The notes: generated by a model from the sequence alone, not told the origin. A DNA stretch of 37,965 nucleotides from an uncultured Lachnospiraceae bacterium (GCA_910585655.1 CAJUFW010000004.1:1-37965), one strand, 5' to 3'; numbered from the stretch's first letter, positions 8,688 to 17,990 are shown. Translations and numbers: made by a program.

Positions 8688-8741
8688 TGTCACAGACAAG
8701 CCAGATAAACGGTCTGTAAAAGAGGAAAAGGAGGCAGCAGT

Positions 8742-9344
8742 TTGGATATAGAGGTACAAGAAGAAAAGCCGGATAGCCAGGAAGAAGAGACACCGGAAAA
8801 GAAACCGAAAAACCTGTTTAGGGAGTTTCTGGAAATGGTTATTTATGTGATAGGTGTGGCACTCGCCGCTTTTTTTCTCTATCATTATGTCGTACAGCAG
8901 GTAGAAGTAGACGGGCATTCTATGATGGATACGTTAGATCATGGAGAACATTTGATTTTGGAAAAGATTTCGTATCGTTTCGGGGATCCTAAGCGGTTTG
9001 ATATTATTGTATTTCGCCCTTACGAGGATGAAAAAACAACCTACTACATCAAACGGATTATCGGTCTGCCGGGAGAGACCGTGCAAATTGTCGATTCGGA
9101 TATTTATATCGACGGCGAACTGTTAGAAGAAGATTATGGCAGTCAGCCGATAGAAGACCCCGGTCTGGCAGAGGAGCCGGTTACGCTGGGAAAGGACGAA
9201 TATTTTGTTCTGGGGGATAACCGGAACAACAGTATGGACAGTCGAGACGAAAGAGTGGAAAACGTAAAGCGGGACGCCATTATGGGACGCGCCTGGGTGC
9301 GGATGTGGCCGCTCAATAAGATTGGAGTGCTGTCGCATAAGTAG
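8742..9344 (+). CDS. lepB: Type I signal peptidase
   Basis: The 200-aa membrane-anchored protease removes signal peptides from secreted proteins. After an acidic cytoplasmic N-terminus there is one membrane segment (about residues 31-51), then the catalytic serine in GHSMMDTL (S60) and the catalytic lysine in YYIKRIIGLPGE (K104), plus the GDNRNNSMDSR box near the C-terminus. It is an ordinary Gram-positive SipS-like enzyme. The start is TTG at 8742, supported by AGGAGG 7 nt upstream. In the B. subtilis locus coaBC occupies this position. Confidence 0.95.
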   Translation: MDIEVQEEKPDSQEEETPEKKPKNLFREFLEMVIYVIGVALAAFFLYHYVVQQVEVDGHSMMDTLDHGEHLILEKISYRFGDPKRFDIIVFRPYEDEKTTYYIKRIIGLPGETVQIVDSDIYIDGELLEEDYGSQPIEDPGLAEEPVTLGKDEYFVLGDNRNNSMDSRDERVENVKRDAIMGRAWVRMWPLNKIGVLSHK

Positions 9345-9388
9345 GGTGTTTGCAGATTTAGCAGGCAGAAAAAGCAGAGGTGAGAGAT

Positions 9389-10153
9389 ATGTGGACACGG
9401 GAACTGTTAAAAACAAATGCCAAGGAAAAGCTTCGTGTCTATTACTGGAGTGGGCTGGTGGCGGTTCTGATTTATTCCTTTATCGGCGGAGCAGGAGGCA
9501 GACTGACCTATTCCTTTACCGGCAGTTTTAGCACGTTACAAGAGCAAAAGGATCCGGCGTTTGAGTATACCTATCAGGTGGCGGATACTTTTTTGATCCT
9601 GTTGATCGTGTTGCTTATAGTGTTAGCTGCGCTTGCGGTACTGGCTATGGTTTTTCTGGTCAATCCGCTTTTAGTGGGACTAAAGCGTTTCTTTCTGCAG
9701 AGCGGCGAGAGGAAAACCGATGTCCAGGAAATGTTTTTTGCATTTCGCAGAGGGCATTACTTAAACGTAGTAAAGGTGATGTTTTTAAGGAATCTTTATT
9801 TGTTTTTGTGGTCGCTGCTGTTTGTGGTACCGGGGATCATCAAATCCTATGAATACAGTATGATTCCTTATTTGCTGGCGGAGGACCCGACGTTGGATTC
9901 CAGGCAGGTATTTCGTCTGACCTGGGAGATGACAGAGGGAGAAAAATGGAATATTTTTGTACTGGAGCTGTCTTTTTTCGGCTGGCTCTTTCTGGGAGTG
10001 ATGGCTTGCGGGATTGGCGTGCTGTTTGTAGAGCCTTATATGGAAGCTACGTATGTAGAGTTGTTTTTGGCGTTAAAAGCCAAGCTGTATTACAGCCAGA
10101 AGCCATACCGGCAGCCGTTAGAACAGGGAAACGGCTGGGATAACTGGGGATAG
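9389..10153 (+). CDS. DUF975 family integral membrane protein
   Basis: The 254-aa protein has at least four hydrophobic segments (near residues 20-35, 65-95, 130-155 and 195-225) and the DUF975 pattern, including VPGIIKSYEYSMIPYLLAEDP and SRQVFRLTWEMTEGEKW. The family's function is unknown. I prefer the ATG at 9389 (MWTRELLK) because AGAGGTGA lies 5 nt upstream; the GTG at 9380 has no good site. It probably shares a transcript with lepB, 44 nt upstream. Confidence 0.8.
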   Translation: MWTRELLKTNAKEKLRVYYWSGLVAVLIYSFIGGAGGRLTYSFTGSFSTLQEQKDPAFEYTYQVADTFLILLIVLLIVLAALAVLAMVFLVNPLLVGLKRFFLQSGERKTDVQEMFFAFRRGHYLNVVKVMFLRNLYLFLWSLLFVVPGIIKSYEYSMIPYLLAEDPTLDSRQVFRLTWEMTEGEKWNIFVLELSFFGWLFLGVMACGIGVLFVEPYMEATYVELFLALKAKLYYSQKPYRQPLEQGNGWDNWG

Positions 10154-10176
10154 CTGGTGCCGGTCAAATAAAACAG

Positions 10177-10209
10177 AAGGCTCATCTAAAGGGAATTTGG
10201 ATGAGCCTT
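10177..10209 (+). other. Perfect 10-bp hairpin before priA
   Basis: AAGGCTCATC (10177-10186) pairs exactly with GATGAGCCTT (10200-10209) around a 13-nt loop, between the DUF975 gene and priA. No T run follows, so it is not a standard intrinsic terminator. It may be an attenuating or RNA-stabilising structure, since it ends about 8 nt before the priA ribosome site. Confidence 0.55.
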
Positions 10210-10231
10210 ACTTGGTGAAGGAGACATGCTG

Positions 10232-12478
10232 GTGAAATATGCAGATGTAATTGTTGACATTACCTTTGATAAGCTGGATAAAACCTATCAGTATCGGATC
10301 CCCGAAGGCAAAGAGGGGGAGAGTATTCAGATAGGGAGCGAGGTATACATTCCATTCGGCAAAGGAAACCGCCGGATCAGAGGTTTTGTAACAGGGCTGT
10401 CGAAGGAATGTAAATGCCCGCCGGAGCGGATAAAAGAAATCGCCGGAATCGCGGACAAATCGTTGGTTTTAGAATCGCATTTGATTCAGTTAGCCGCCTG
10501 GATACGAGAAAATTTCGGGGGAACGATGAACGAGGCTCTGCGAACCGTGCTTCCGGTCAGCCGTGCAGTCAGGCAGAAGGTAGAGCGTTCGATCCGCCTG
10601 ACTTGTGAAAAAGAAGCTGCCAGGCAGCTTTTAGCCGAATACCAGCGAAAAAAGTATCAGGCAAAGGAACGGCTGTTAGCAGAGCTGCTTCATATAGCAG
10701 ATAGCCCGACGGATACGCCGGCAATCCGTTATGAGGTGGCGACGGGGAAGCTCCGGCTGACGGCGGCTACGCTCCGTTCTTTGGAGAAGGACGGCGTGAT
10801 TGCCATAGAGAGCCGAACCGTTTACCGGACTCCTTTAAAAAGCGCGCAGAAAGAAGCTCCGACGATTGTGTTAAACGAGGAGCAACGGGCAGTGGCAGAA
10901 GATTTCGCGCAGGAATATCGTTCCGGCATCCGCAGACCGTATTTGCTGCACGGTATTACCGGAAGCGGTAAAACAGAAGTCTATATGGCGATGATTGATA
11001 CGGTACTGGCAGAAGGGAAGCAGGTGATTTTCCTGATTCCGGAGATTGCCCTTACGTATCAGATTGTCGATCGTTTTCAGCGGCGGTTTGGAAGTCGGGT
11101 GTCTATTCTTCATTCCAGAATGTCAGCCGGAGAGCGTTACGATCAGTACTTACGAGCCAAGCAGGGGGATACGGATATTGTGATTGGACCGCGTTCGGCG
11201 TTGTTTACGCCTTTTCCGAGGCTGGGGCTGATTGTGTTAGACGAGGAGCATGAGGGCAGCTATAAAAGCGAAAAGGCGCCGAAATTCCATGCCAGAGAAG
11301 TAGCACTAAAGCGGGCGTCAATGCTCTCCGCCAGCGTGGTACTGGGTTCTGCGACGCCTAGTCTGACCGCAACCCGGATGGCAGAGCAGGGGAAATGTAA
11401 GGGCTATCGGCTGAGCAAACGGGCGGGAGCCGGACAGCTTCCCGAAGTCCATGTCGTGGATCTGCGGGAAGAGATCAAGCAGAAAAACCGTTCGATTTTC
11501 AGTGAGGAGTTAAAGCGTCAGATAGCGGACCGCCTGGAACAGAAACAACAAGTGATGTTGTTTTTAAACCGACGGGGCTACGCAGGTTTTGTTTCCTGCC
11601 GGAGCTGCGGGCATGTGATGAAATGCCCACACTGTGAAGTTTCCCTGACTTACCATAAAGAGGGACGGCTGACATGTCATTACTGTGGCTATGAAGAGCA
11701 GATGCCAGAGCAATGCCCGGAATGCAGCTCGCCGTATATCGCTTCCTTTGGTATCGGGACGCAGAAGGTAGAGGAATTGGCAAAAAAGGAATTTCCGAAT
11801 GCGCGGGTGCTGCGGATGGATGCGGATACGACCTCCGGCAAGGAAGGGCATGGGAAAATTCTGGAAGCCTTTGCAAAAGGTCAGGCAGATATCCTTGTCG
11901 GGACGCAGATGATCGTCAAAGGACATGATTATGAGCGGGTGACGTTGGTCGGGATTCTGGCAGCAGATATGTCGCTGTATGCCAATGATTATATGGCAGC
12001 GGAAAAGACGTTTGAGCTGCTGGTGCAGGCTTCCGGTCGCGCCGGTCGCGGTCGTTTTCCTGGGACGGTGGTGATTCAGACTTATCATCCGGATCATTAT
12101 AGTATCCGCGCGGCTGCCAAAGGAGACTATGACAGCTTTTATGAGCAGGAGCTGCTGTTTCGGACGCTTGGTTCCTATCCGCCGGTGATCCATATTCTGG
12201 CAGTTCTGTTTACCGGAAAAAAAGAAGAGGAAGTAGAACAGACTGCCATGGCGCTGCGGAGCTTTTTAGGGACACCGGAGGAAGTGCGGATCGGCAGTCC
12301 GGTAAGAGCGGGAATCGGAAAGATCAAAGATATCTACCGCTATGTGCTGTACTTAAAATCAGCATCATATGAAAAGCTGGTGTTTTGCAAAAACCGTTTA
12401 GAAGAGGAAGGGCGGGAAAACCCGCAGTACCGAACCTGCCGCCTGCAGTTTGATTTTAACCCTTCAGGCAGTTATTAG
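10232..12478 (+). CDS. priA: Primosomal protein N' (replication restart helicase PriA)
   Basis: The 748-aa protein is a 3'-5' DNA helicase that reloads the replisome at stalled forks. Domains in order are: a 3'-DNA-binding domain (ADVIVDITFDKLDKTYQYRIP), winged helix, helicase lobe 1 with Walker A GITGSGKTEVY near residue 245 and DEEH in VLDEEHEGSYKSE, then the eight-cysteine zinc region (CRSCGHVMKCPHC, CHYCG, CPEC) and lobe 2 with QASGRAGRG. AAGGAG lies 8 nt before the GTG at 10232 but only 2 nt before the ATG at 10226, so I prefer GTG; the difference is two residues. It is full length. Confidence 0.96.
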   Translation: MKYADVIVDITFDKLDKTYQYRIPEGKEGESIQIGSEVYIPFGKGNRRIRGFVTGLSKECKCPPERIKEIAGIADKSLVLESHLIQLAAWIRENFGGTMNEALRTVLPVSRAVRQKVERSIRLTCEKEAARQLLAEYQRKKYQAKERLLAELLHIADSPTDTPAIRYEVATGKLRLTAATLRSLEKDGVIAIESRTVYRTPLKSAQKEAPTIVLNEEQRAVAEDFAQEYRSGIRRPYLLHGITGSGKTEVYMAMIDTVLAEGKQVIFLIPEIALTYQIVDRFQRRFGSRVSILHSRMSAGERYDQYLRAKQGDTDIVIGPRSALFTPFPRLGLIVLDEEHEGSYKSEKAPKFHAREVALKRASMLSASVVLGSATPSLTATRMAEQGKCKGYRLSKRAGAGQLPEVHVVDLREEIKQKNRSIFSEELKRQIADRLEQKQQVMLFLNRRGYAGFVSCRSCGHVMKCPHCEVSLTYHKEGRLTCHYCGYEEQMPEQCPECSSPYIASFGIGTQKVEELAKKEFPNARVLRMDADTTSGKEGHGKILEAFAKGQADILVGTQMIVKGHDYERVTLVGILAADMSLYANDYMAAEKTFELLVQASGRAGRGRFPGTVVIQTYHPDHYSIRAAAKGDYDSFYEQELLFRTLGSYPPVIHILAVLFTGKKEEEVEQTAMALRSFLGTPEEVRIGSPVRAGIGKIKDIYRYVLYLKSASYEKLVFCKNRLEEEGRENPQYRTCRLQFDFNPSGSY

Positions 12479-12518
12479 GAAAATCGTTTGGAAAACAAGA
12501 TAGAAGGAGGATATAACA

Positions 12519-13001
12519 ATGGCGTTAAGAACAATCCGTATCATCGGAGATGAAATTTTAACCAAAAAAGCAAAGCCTGTAACGGAAATGACTCCGAAGC
12601 TAGAGGAGTTAATAGAAGATATGTTAGATACGATGTACGAGGCGAACGGAGTCGGTCTCGCCGCTCCACAGGTCGGAGTCTTAAAGCGGATCGTCGTAAT
12701 CGACGTATCCGAGGAAGGAGACGAACCGATTATCCTGATCAATCCGGAGATCCTAGAGACTTCCGGAGAGCAGACAGGAGGAGAGGGATGTCTTTCCGTA
12801 CCGGGGAAAAACGGGCAGGTGACAAGACCGAATTATGCCAAAGTAAAGGCATTAGACGAGGGAATGGAGGAAATCTTTGTAGAAGGGGAAGGGCTGTTGG
12901 CACGGGCGCTCCTGCATGAGATCGATCATCTGGAGGGGCATTTGTATGTCGAAAAGGTAGAAGGCCCGCTTTATGATAACGAAGCGGAGGAACAGGAATG
13001 A
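12519..13001 (+). CDS. def: Peptide deformylase
   Basis: The 160-aa metal hydrolase removes the formyl group from nascent N-terminal methionine. All three motifs are present: GVGLAAPQ (residues 44-51), EGCLSVPG with metal ligand C91, and HEIDHLEG with H133, catalytic E134 and H137. AGAAGGAGG precedes the ATG. It overlaps fmt by 4 nt (ATGA), coupling formylation and deformylation genes as is common. Confidence 0.96.
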   Translation: MALRTIRIIGDEILTKKAKPVTEMTPKLEELIEDMLDTMYEANGVGLAAPQVGVLKRIVVIDVSEEGDEPIILINPEILETSGEQTGGEGCLSVPGKNGQVTRPNYAKVKALDEGMEEIFVEGEGLLARALLHEIDHLEGHLYVEKVEGPLYDNEAEEQE

Positions 13002-13960
13002 AAGTAGTATTTATGGGAACGCCGGATTTTGCGGTGCCGTGTTTAAAGGCGCTGGCAGAGACGGATCCGTCTACAGGAAACAGCCGGTATGAGGTGATTG
13101 CCGTGGTTACGCAGCCGGATAAGCCTCGCGGCAGAAGCGGGAAGCCGGCTTGTTCTCCGGTTAAGGAGACGGCGCTTTGCTATGACATTCCGGTATATCA
13201 GCCCAAGCGGGTACGGGCAGAAAGTTTTTTAGAGACATTAAAAACCTTGCAGCCGGATGTAATAGTGGTAGTCGCCTTTGGTCAGATTTTGCCGCAGGCA
13301 TTGTTGGATATACCAAAATACGGCTGTATCAACGTCCATGGTTCCCTGCTGCCAAGCTACCGGGGAGCCGCCCCTATCCAATGGGCAGTGATCAACGGGG
13401 AAAAAACAAGCGGCGTTACGACGATGCAGATGGATGCAGGGATAGATACCGGTGATATGCTGGTAAGAAAGGAGCTGGAACTGGATCCGGACGAAACCGG
13501 GGGAAGTCTTTTTGAAAAACTTGCCACACTGGGAGCGGAAGCATTGTTAGAGACGCTTCATCAGATAGAAGAGGGGACGCTGCAGCCGGTAAAACAGGGA
13601 GAATCTACGACTGCTTACGCGGCTATGTTAAAAAAAGAGATGGGAGAACTGGATTTTTCCCGTTCGGCGGTAGAATTAGAACGTCTGATCCGCGGTTTAA
13701 ACCCATGGCCAACTGCATATACTTTTTTAGAGGGCAAAGCCTTAAAAATCTGGGAAGCGGATGTGGCAGAGCCGGAAGGAGAAGAAAAGAGAGACGTCTT
13801 GCCGGGAACGGTGGTTTCGGTAAACAAGAACAGTTTTGCCATTGCGTGCAAGGAGGGAACTCTCTTAGTAAAAGAAGTACAGTTAGCCGGGAAAAAGAGA
13901 ATGAAAGCAGGCGATTTCCTGCGGGGCTGTTCGTTAAAAGAAGGACAGCAATTAGGCTAG
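12998..13960 (+). CDS. fmt: Methionyl-tRNA formyltransferase
   Basis: The 320-aa enzyme transfers formyl from 10-formyltetrahydrofolate to Met-tRNA(fMet). The N-terminal formyltransferase domain has MGTPDFAVPCL, the active-site segment VHGSLLPSYRGAAPIQWA and DAGIDTGDML. The C-terminal OB-like domain follows from about residue 205. The start overlaps the def stop by 4 nt. Length is normal (about 315 aa). Confidence 0.96.
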   Translation: MKVVFMGTPDFAVPCLKALAETDPSTGNSRYEVIAVVTQPDKPRGRSGKPACSPVKETALCYDIPVYQPKRVRAESFLETLKTLQPDVIVVVAFGQILPQALLDIPKYGCINVHGSLLPSYRGAAPIQWAVINGEKTSGVTTMQMDAGIDTGDMLVRKELELDPDETGGSLFEKLATLGAEALLETLHQIEEGTLQPVKQGESTTAYAAMLKKEMGELDFSRSAVELERLIRGLNPWPTAYTFLEGKALKIWEADVAEPEGEEKRDVLPGTVVSVNKNSFAIACKEGTLLVKEVQLAGKKRMKAGDFLRGCSLKEGQQLG

Positions 13961-13978
13961 AGAAAGGAAGGGATATCT

Positions 13979-14680
13979 ATGCCGTATTATGGTTTTTTTG
14001 ATCCGACGTATTTGTTGGTGCTGGCAGGAGTGGTGCTTTCTCTGGCAGCGTCCGCTTATTTAAAATCTGTCTATGCCCGTTATTCTTCCGTACGAAGCAG
14101 AAGCGGAATGACCGGGGCTCAGACAGCAGAGAGGATTTTACACGGAGCGGGAATTTATGATGTGCGGATTGAGCATATCAGCGGAAACTTGACGGATCAT
14201 TACGATCCGCGCAATAAGGTACTGCGGCTATCAGACAGTGTGTTTGGCAGCAATTCCGTAGCGGCGGTAGGAGTGGCGGCGCATGAATGCGGACATGCTA
14301 TTCAGCATGATAAAAAATACGCTCCGCTGTCTCTGCGCTCCGCTTTGGTGCCGGCGGCAAACATTGGTTCAACCTTGTCCTGGCCGGTGATTTTAGTAGG
14401 CGTTCTGATGGGATATTCACAGACCTTGATTACGATAGGAATTGTGATGTTTTCCCTGGCAGTTGCTTTTCAGTTAGTAACGCTTCCGGTGGAGTTTAAC
14501 GCTTCTTTCAGAGGAGCAAGAGCATTGGAAGACAATGGAATATTGGGAAATGACGAGGTTTCCTCGACTAAAAAAGTGCTGCGTGCCGCCGCTCTGACGT
14601 ATGTGGCAGCCGCGGCAGGTATGGTATTGCAACTGTTGCGTCTCTTGATTTTATTTGGAGGAAACCGCCGTGACGACTAA
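13979..14680 (+). CDS. Membrane zinc metallopeptidase (YugP-like)
   Basis: The 233-aa protein has a zinc-peptidase HEXXH motif, HECGH at residues 102-106, with an N-terminal membrane helix (about 10-27) and hydrophobic segments near 135-160 and 205-225. It matches the neutral zinc metallopeptidase family of B. subtilis YugP, common beside fmt and rsmB in Clostridia. The substrate is unknown. It starts 18 nt after fmt and its end overlaps the preferred rsmB start by 11 nt. Confidence 0.85.
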   Translation: MPYYGFFDPTYLLVLAGVVLSLAASAYLKSVYARYSSVRSRSGMTGAQTAERILHGAGIYDVRIEHISGNLTDHYDPRNKVLRLSDSVFGSNSVAAVGVAAHECGHAIQHDKKYAPLSLRSALVPAANIGSTLSWPVILVGVLMGYSQTLITIGIVMFSLAVAFQLVTLPVEFNASFRGARALEDNGILGNDEVSSTKKVLRAAALTYVAAAAGMVLQLLRLLILFGGNRRDD

Positions 14681-16118
14681 GAAAAAGCCGTTTCATATTA
14701 ACGAACGGGAAATTGTACTGGATATGCTCTTAGCCGTAGAAGAGGGAAAGCTCAGTCATCAGGTGCTGCGGGATACTCTGATGAAATATCAGTATCTTCC
14801 AAAAGTTTCCAGGAGTTTTCTGACCCGATTATTTGAAGGAACGTTAGAATACCGATATCAAATTGACTGGGAGTTAAACGTATACTGTAAAGGGAAACCG
14901 GTAGCCAAGCAAAAGCCGCTGATCCGAACTTTGCTGCGGATAGGAGTTTATCAGATCCTCTATATGGATCAGGTGCCGGATTCCGCTGCCTGCAATGAGG
15001 CGGTTAAGCTGGCAGAAAAAAGAGGCTTTTCGGCGCTAAAGGGCTTTGTCAACGGTGTGTTAAGAAGGATTGCCAGAGAAAAAGAGACGCTTCCTTATCC
15101 AGATCCTGCCAGGGAAAAAGTCGCCTATCTGGCGTGGAAGTATTCGATGCCAGAATGGATTGTATCCGAATGGCAGGAACGCTTTGGGCAGGAGCAGGCA
15201 GAGCGGATGCTGGCAGCTCAGCTTAGCGAACGCCCGGTGACGGTACATGCCAACCTCTGGAATACGGATACAAAGGAGCTTTGGAAGCGGCTGGAAGAAG
15301 AGGGCGTCCAGGTAAGACCTGGAAAGCTTCTGGACTGGGCGTTGGAGCTTTCCGGATATGATTACCTGAACGGACTGCCAAGCTTTCGGGAGGGACGCTT
15401 TCAGGTACAGGATGAAAGCTCAATGCTGGCTGTTCTGGCTGCCGGGATATCAGAAAAAAGGCAGGACAGAGCGGCAGACGGTTTCCAGCCGTCAGAGCAT
15501 GTTCAGATATTGGATGTCTGTGCTGCGCCAGGAGGAAAAAGTTTGCTGTTGGCAGGAATGGCAGGCGAATATGCACAGGTAACAGCCAGAGATATTTCTG
15601 AACAGAAGACGGATTGGATCCGGGAAAATGCCAGACGATGCGGGTGTCCGAATCTGACAGTAGAGCGTCAGGATGCTTTGGTGTTTGATCCGGCGTGGGA
15701 AGGCAGAGCCGATCTGGTTCTGGCCGATCTGCCTTGTTCCGGGCTTGGAGTAATGGCAAGGAAACGCGATTTGAAATACCGGATACGACCGGAAGACAGA
15801 AAAGAACTGGCTGCTTTACAGCGTCGGATGTTGTCGGTTGTGCAAAGGTATGTAAAGCCAGGCGGAATACTGCTCTATTGTACCTGTACGATAAGCCCGG
15901 AGGAAAACGAGGAAAATGTTACCTGGATGGAGCGGGAATGGGAGGATTTCTCCTTAGAGCCGCTTTTTACCGAAAGGCAGCTTATAAAAGCTGCAGACAA
16001 GGAAGCCGCGCTGCGGCTTGTAGCAGAAGGGCAGAAGGGATATATTCAGCTCTGCCCAGGGATCTATCCGACAGACGGCTTCTTTATTGCCAAATTTCGC
16101 AGACGGTCAGATGGATAA
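14670..16118 (+). CDS. rsmB: 16S rRNA (cytosine-967-C5) methyltransferase
   Basis: The 482-aa product has the two-part RsmB layout: an N-terminal NusB-like RNA-binding domain with EGTLEYRYQIDW and GFVNGVLRRI, then a SAM-dependent m5C methyltransferase with DVCAAPGGKSLLLAG (SAM loop), ADLPCSGLGVM (motif IV cysteine) and CTCTISPEENEENV (motif VI cysteine). I chose the GTG at 14670 because GGAGG lies about 8 nt upstream; the TTG at 14655 has no site. This start overlaps the upstream peptidase gene by 11 nt, so translation is coupled. Confidence 0.93.
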   Translation: MTTKKKPFHINEREIVLDMLLAVEEGKLSHQVLRDTLMKYQYLPKVSRSFLTRLFEGTLEYRYQIDWELNVYCKGKPVAKQKPLIRTLLRIGVYQILYMDQVPDSAACNEAVKLAEKRGFSALKGFVNGVLRRIAREKETLPYPDPAREKVAYLAWKYSMPEWIVSEWQERFGQEQAERMLAAQLSERPVTVHANLWNTDTKELWKRLEEEGVQVRPGKLLDWALELSGYDYLNGLPSFREGRFQVQDESSMLAVLAAGISEKRQDRAADGFQPSEHVQILDVCAAPGGKSLLLAGMAGEYAQVTARDISEQKTDWIRENARRCGCPNLTVERQDALVFDPAWEGRADLVLADLPCSGLGVMARKRDLKYRIRPEDRKELAALQRRMLSVVQRYVKPGGILLYCTCTISPEENEENVTWMEREWEDFSLEPLFTERQLIKAADKEAALRLVAEGQKGYIQLCPGIYPTDGFFIAKFRRRSDG

Positions 16119-16157
16119 GTTAGCGTTACAAACGTTTAGGAAGGAGGGCAGATCAAG

Positions 16158-17207
16158 ATGAAAGCGGATATCAAATCCATGACGAAAGAAGAGCTGACGC
16201 TTTATATAAAAGAACTGGGTTATCCGGCTTATCGGGGCGGTCAGCTTTATGACTGGATACATCGACGGCTGGCAGAGCGTTTTGAACAGATGGATAACAT
16301 GCCAAAGCGCCTGCGGGAGGAGTTAGAAGAAAAGAGTACGCTGCGGACGTTGGTTCCGGTGTCCTGTCTGACCTCTGCAGACGGGCAGACTGCCAAATAT
16401 CTGTTTCGTTTGGAGGACGGGCATGTGATAGAAAGTGTCTGGATGAAGTACCATCATGGAAATTCGGTCTGTATTTCTTCCCAGGTAGGCTGCAGGATGG
16501 GCTGCCGTTTCTGCGCCTCGACGTTAGGCGGACGGGTACGGGATTTGACGGCATCGGAAATGCTAGATCAGATCTATCGTATTTCGCAGTCTTCCGGGGA
16601 ACGGGTATCTCATGTAGTCGTGATGGGAACGGGAGAGCCGTTAGATAATTATGACAACCTGCTTCGGTTTATCCGGCTGCTGACCGCAGAAGAGGGCTTA
16701 CATATCAGCCAGAGAAGTATCACGGTTTCGACCTGTGGGCTAATCGAACAGATCGATCGGCTGGCAGAAGAAGGGCTGCAGATTACTCTGGCGATCTCCC
16801 TTCATGCTTCTGAGGACGAGGAGCGGCGGCGTCTGATGCCGGTGGCAAATCAGTACCGGATTTCAGAATTGTTGGCTGCCTGCGATCGGTACTTTAAAAA
16901 GACCGGACGCCGGATATCGTTTGAATACAGTTTGATTGCCGGAGAAAATGACAGTTTGGAGTCAGCCAGACGGCTTTCCGGGCTGCTTTCCGGGAAGGGA
17001 TATCATATCAATTTGATTCCGGTCAATCCAATCAAAGAGCGGAATTACCGACATTCGGATGACAGTCAGATCAGGAATTTTAAAAATATACTTGAAAATA
17101 ATCGAATAAATGTTACTATAAGAAGGGAAATGGGTTCTGATATCGATGCAGCATGCGGGCAGCTCCGCCGGGATTATATAAAGCAAACAAGTTTAGAGAA
17201 CAAATAA
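16158..17207 (+). CDS. rlmN: Dual-specificity 23S rRNA/tRNA adenine-C2 methyltransferase RlmN
   Basis: The 349-aa radical SAM enzyme makes m2A in 23S rRNA and tRNA. The 4Fe-4S motif is C112-x3-C116-x2-C119 (CRMGCRFC). C105 and C333 (DAACGQL) correspond in position to the two catalytic cysteines of E. coli RlmN. GTGEPLDNYDN and the SLHASEDEERRRLMPVA segment are also typical. AAGGAGG precedes the ATG by about 10 nt. The last 115 nt are AT-rich and hold a possible promoter for prpC. Confidence 0.96.
   Translation: MKADIKSMTKEELTLYIKELGYPAYRGGQLYDWIHRRLAERFEQMDNMPKRLREELEEKSTLRTLVPVSCLTSADGQTAKYLFRLEDGHVIESVWMKYHHGNSVCISSQVGCRMGCRFCASTLGGRVRDLTASEMLDQIYRISQSSGERVSHVVVMGTGEPLDNYDNLLRFIRLLTAEEGLHISQRSITVSTCGLIEQIDRLAEEGLQITLAISLHASEDEERRRLMPVANQYRISELLAACDRYFKKTGRRISFEYSLIAGENDSLESARRLSGLLSGKGYHINLIPVNPIKERNYRHSDDSQIRNFKNILENNRINVTIRREMGSDIDAACGQLRRDYIKQTSLENK
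17092..17119 (+). promoter_or_regulatory. Possible internal promoter for prpC-prkC
   Basis: TTGAAA (17092-17097), a 16-nt spacer and TACTAT (17114-17119) lie in an AT-rich stretch inside the 3' end of rlmN, about 130 nt before the prpC start. The match is fair, but chance AT-rich coding sequence cannot be excluded. Confidence 0.33.
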
Positions 17208-17251
17208 GACAAAGAGACAGGCAATCAGAAGGACGGAAGGAGGAGGCAAGG

Positions 17252-17977
17252 ATGAGGGCATATTTTGTGACAGATACTGGAAAGAGCAGAGAAGAGAACC
17301 AAGACTATGTTCTTTGCGAGGAAAGCGCAGTCGGGAGCCTTCCAAATCTGTTCCTGGTAGCCGACGGAATGGGCGGTCACCGGAGCGGTGATTATGCCTC
17401 TAGGTTCTGTGTAGAGACTATCAGGCAGATTGTAGAGGAAAGCCATCTGCCCTCTGCGGTGATGGTGCTGCAGGAGGCAATCAAAATAGCGAATACGCGT
17501 TTAAGAGAAGAGGCAGAAAAGGATGTCAGACGAAAGGGAATGGGTACGACTATGGTAGCGGCGACGTTGCTTGGAAAAAGTCTGTATGTGGCGAACGTCG
17601 GGGATTCGCGGTTGTATTTGTACAGCGAAGGAAGACTTCGCCAGATTACAGAGGATCATTCCCTGGTAGAAGCGATGGTACGAAACGGAGAACTAGGACG
17701 GGTGGAGGCAAAATATCATCCAAACAAAAATATCATCACGCGGGCGTTGGGAGGGCATCCAGAAGTAATAGCCGATTTTTTTGAAGTAACCGTGGGAGAG
17801 GACGACCGGATTTTAATGTGTACGGACGGTCTTTCCAACATGGTAGAAGATGAGGAGATGGAAGAGCTTTTAAGGGACTATCAGGACGATCCGGAGCTGG
17901 CAGCCAGGGAGCTGGTACAGCGGGCGAATGACAACGGTGGCAGAGATAACATCACAGTTATCATGATAAAGCCGTAG
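17252..17977 (+). CDS. prpC: PP2C-family Ser/Thr protein phosphatase
   Basis: The 241-aa cytoplasmic PPM phosphatase reverses phosphorylation by its neighbour PrkC. Metal-binding and catalytic motifs are present: TGKSREENQD near the start, VADGMGGH, GDSRLYLY, CTDGLSNMV and GGRDNITVI. I chose the ATG at 17252 because GGAGGAGG lies 7 nt upstream and the conserved fold starts here; the frame is open 33 codons further upstream into rlmN. The prkC gene follows after 13 nt. Confidence 0.94.
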   Translation: MRAYFVTDTGKSREENQDYVLCEESAVGSLPNLFLVADGMGGHRSGDYASRFCVETIRQIVEESHLPSAVMVLQEAIKIANTRLREEAEKDVRRKGMGTTMVAATLLGKSLYVANVGDSRLYLYSEGRLRQITEDHSLVEAMVRNGELGRVEAKYHPNKNIITRALGGHPEVIADFFEVTVGEDDRILMCTDGLSNMVEDEEMEELLRDYQDDPELAARELVQRANDNGGRDNITVIMIKP

Positions 17978-17990
17978 AATGGAGGTAGGC

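Noticed and set aside
10177..10209. Intrinsic terminator before priA
   Set aside because: The stem is perfect but followed by ACTTGG instead of a T run.
17153..17251. N-terminal extension of the PP2C phosphatase
   Set aside because: It overlaps the conserved rlmN end, lacks a ribosome site, and the phosphatase fold starts at the ATG at 17252.
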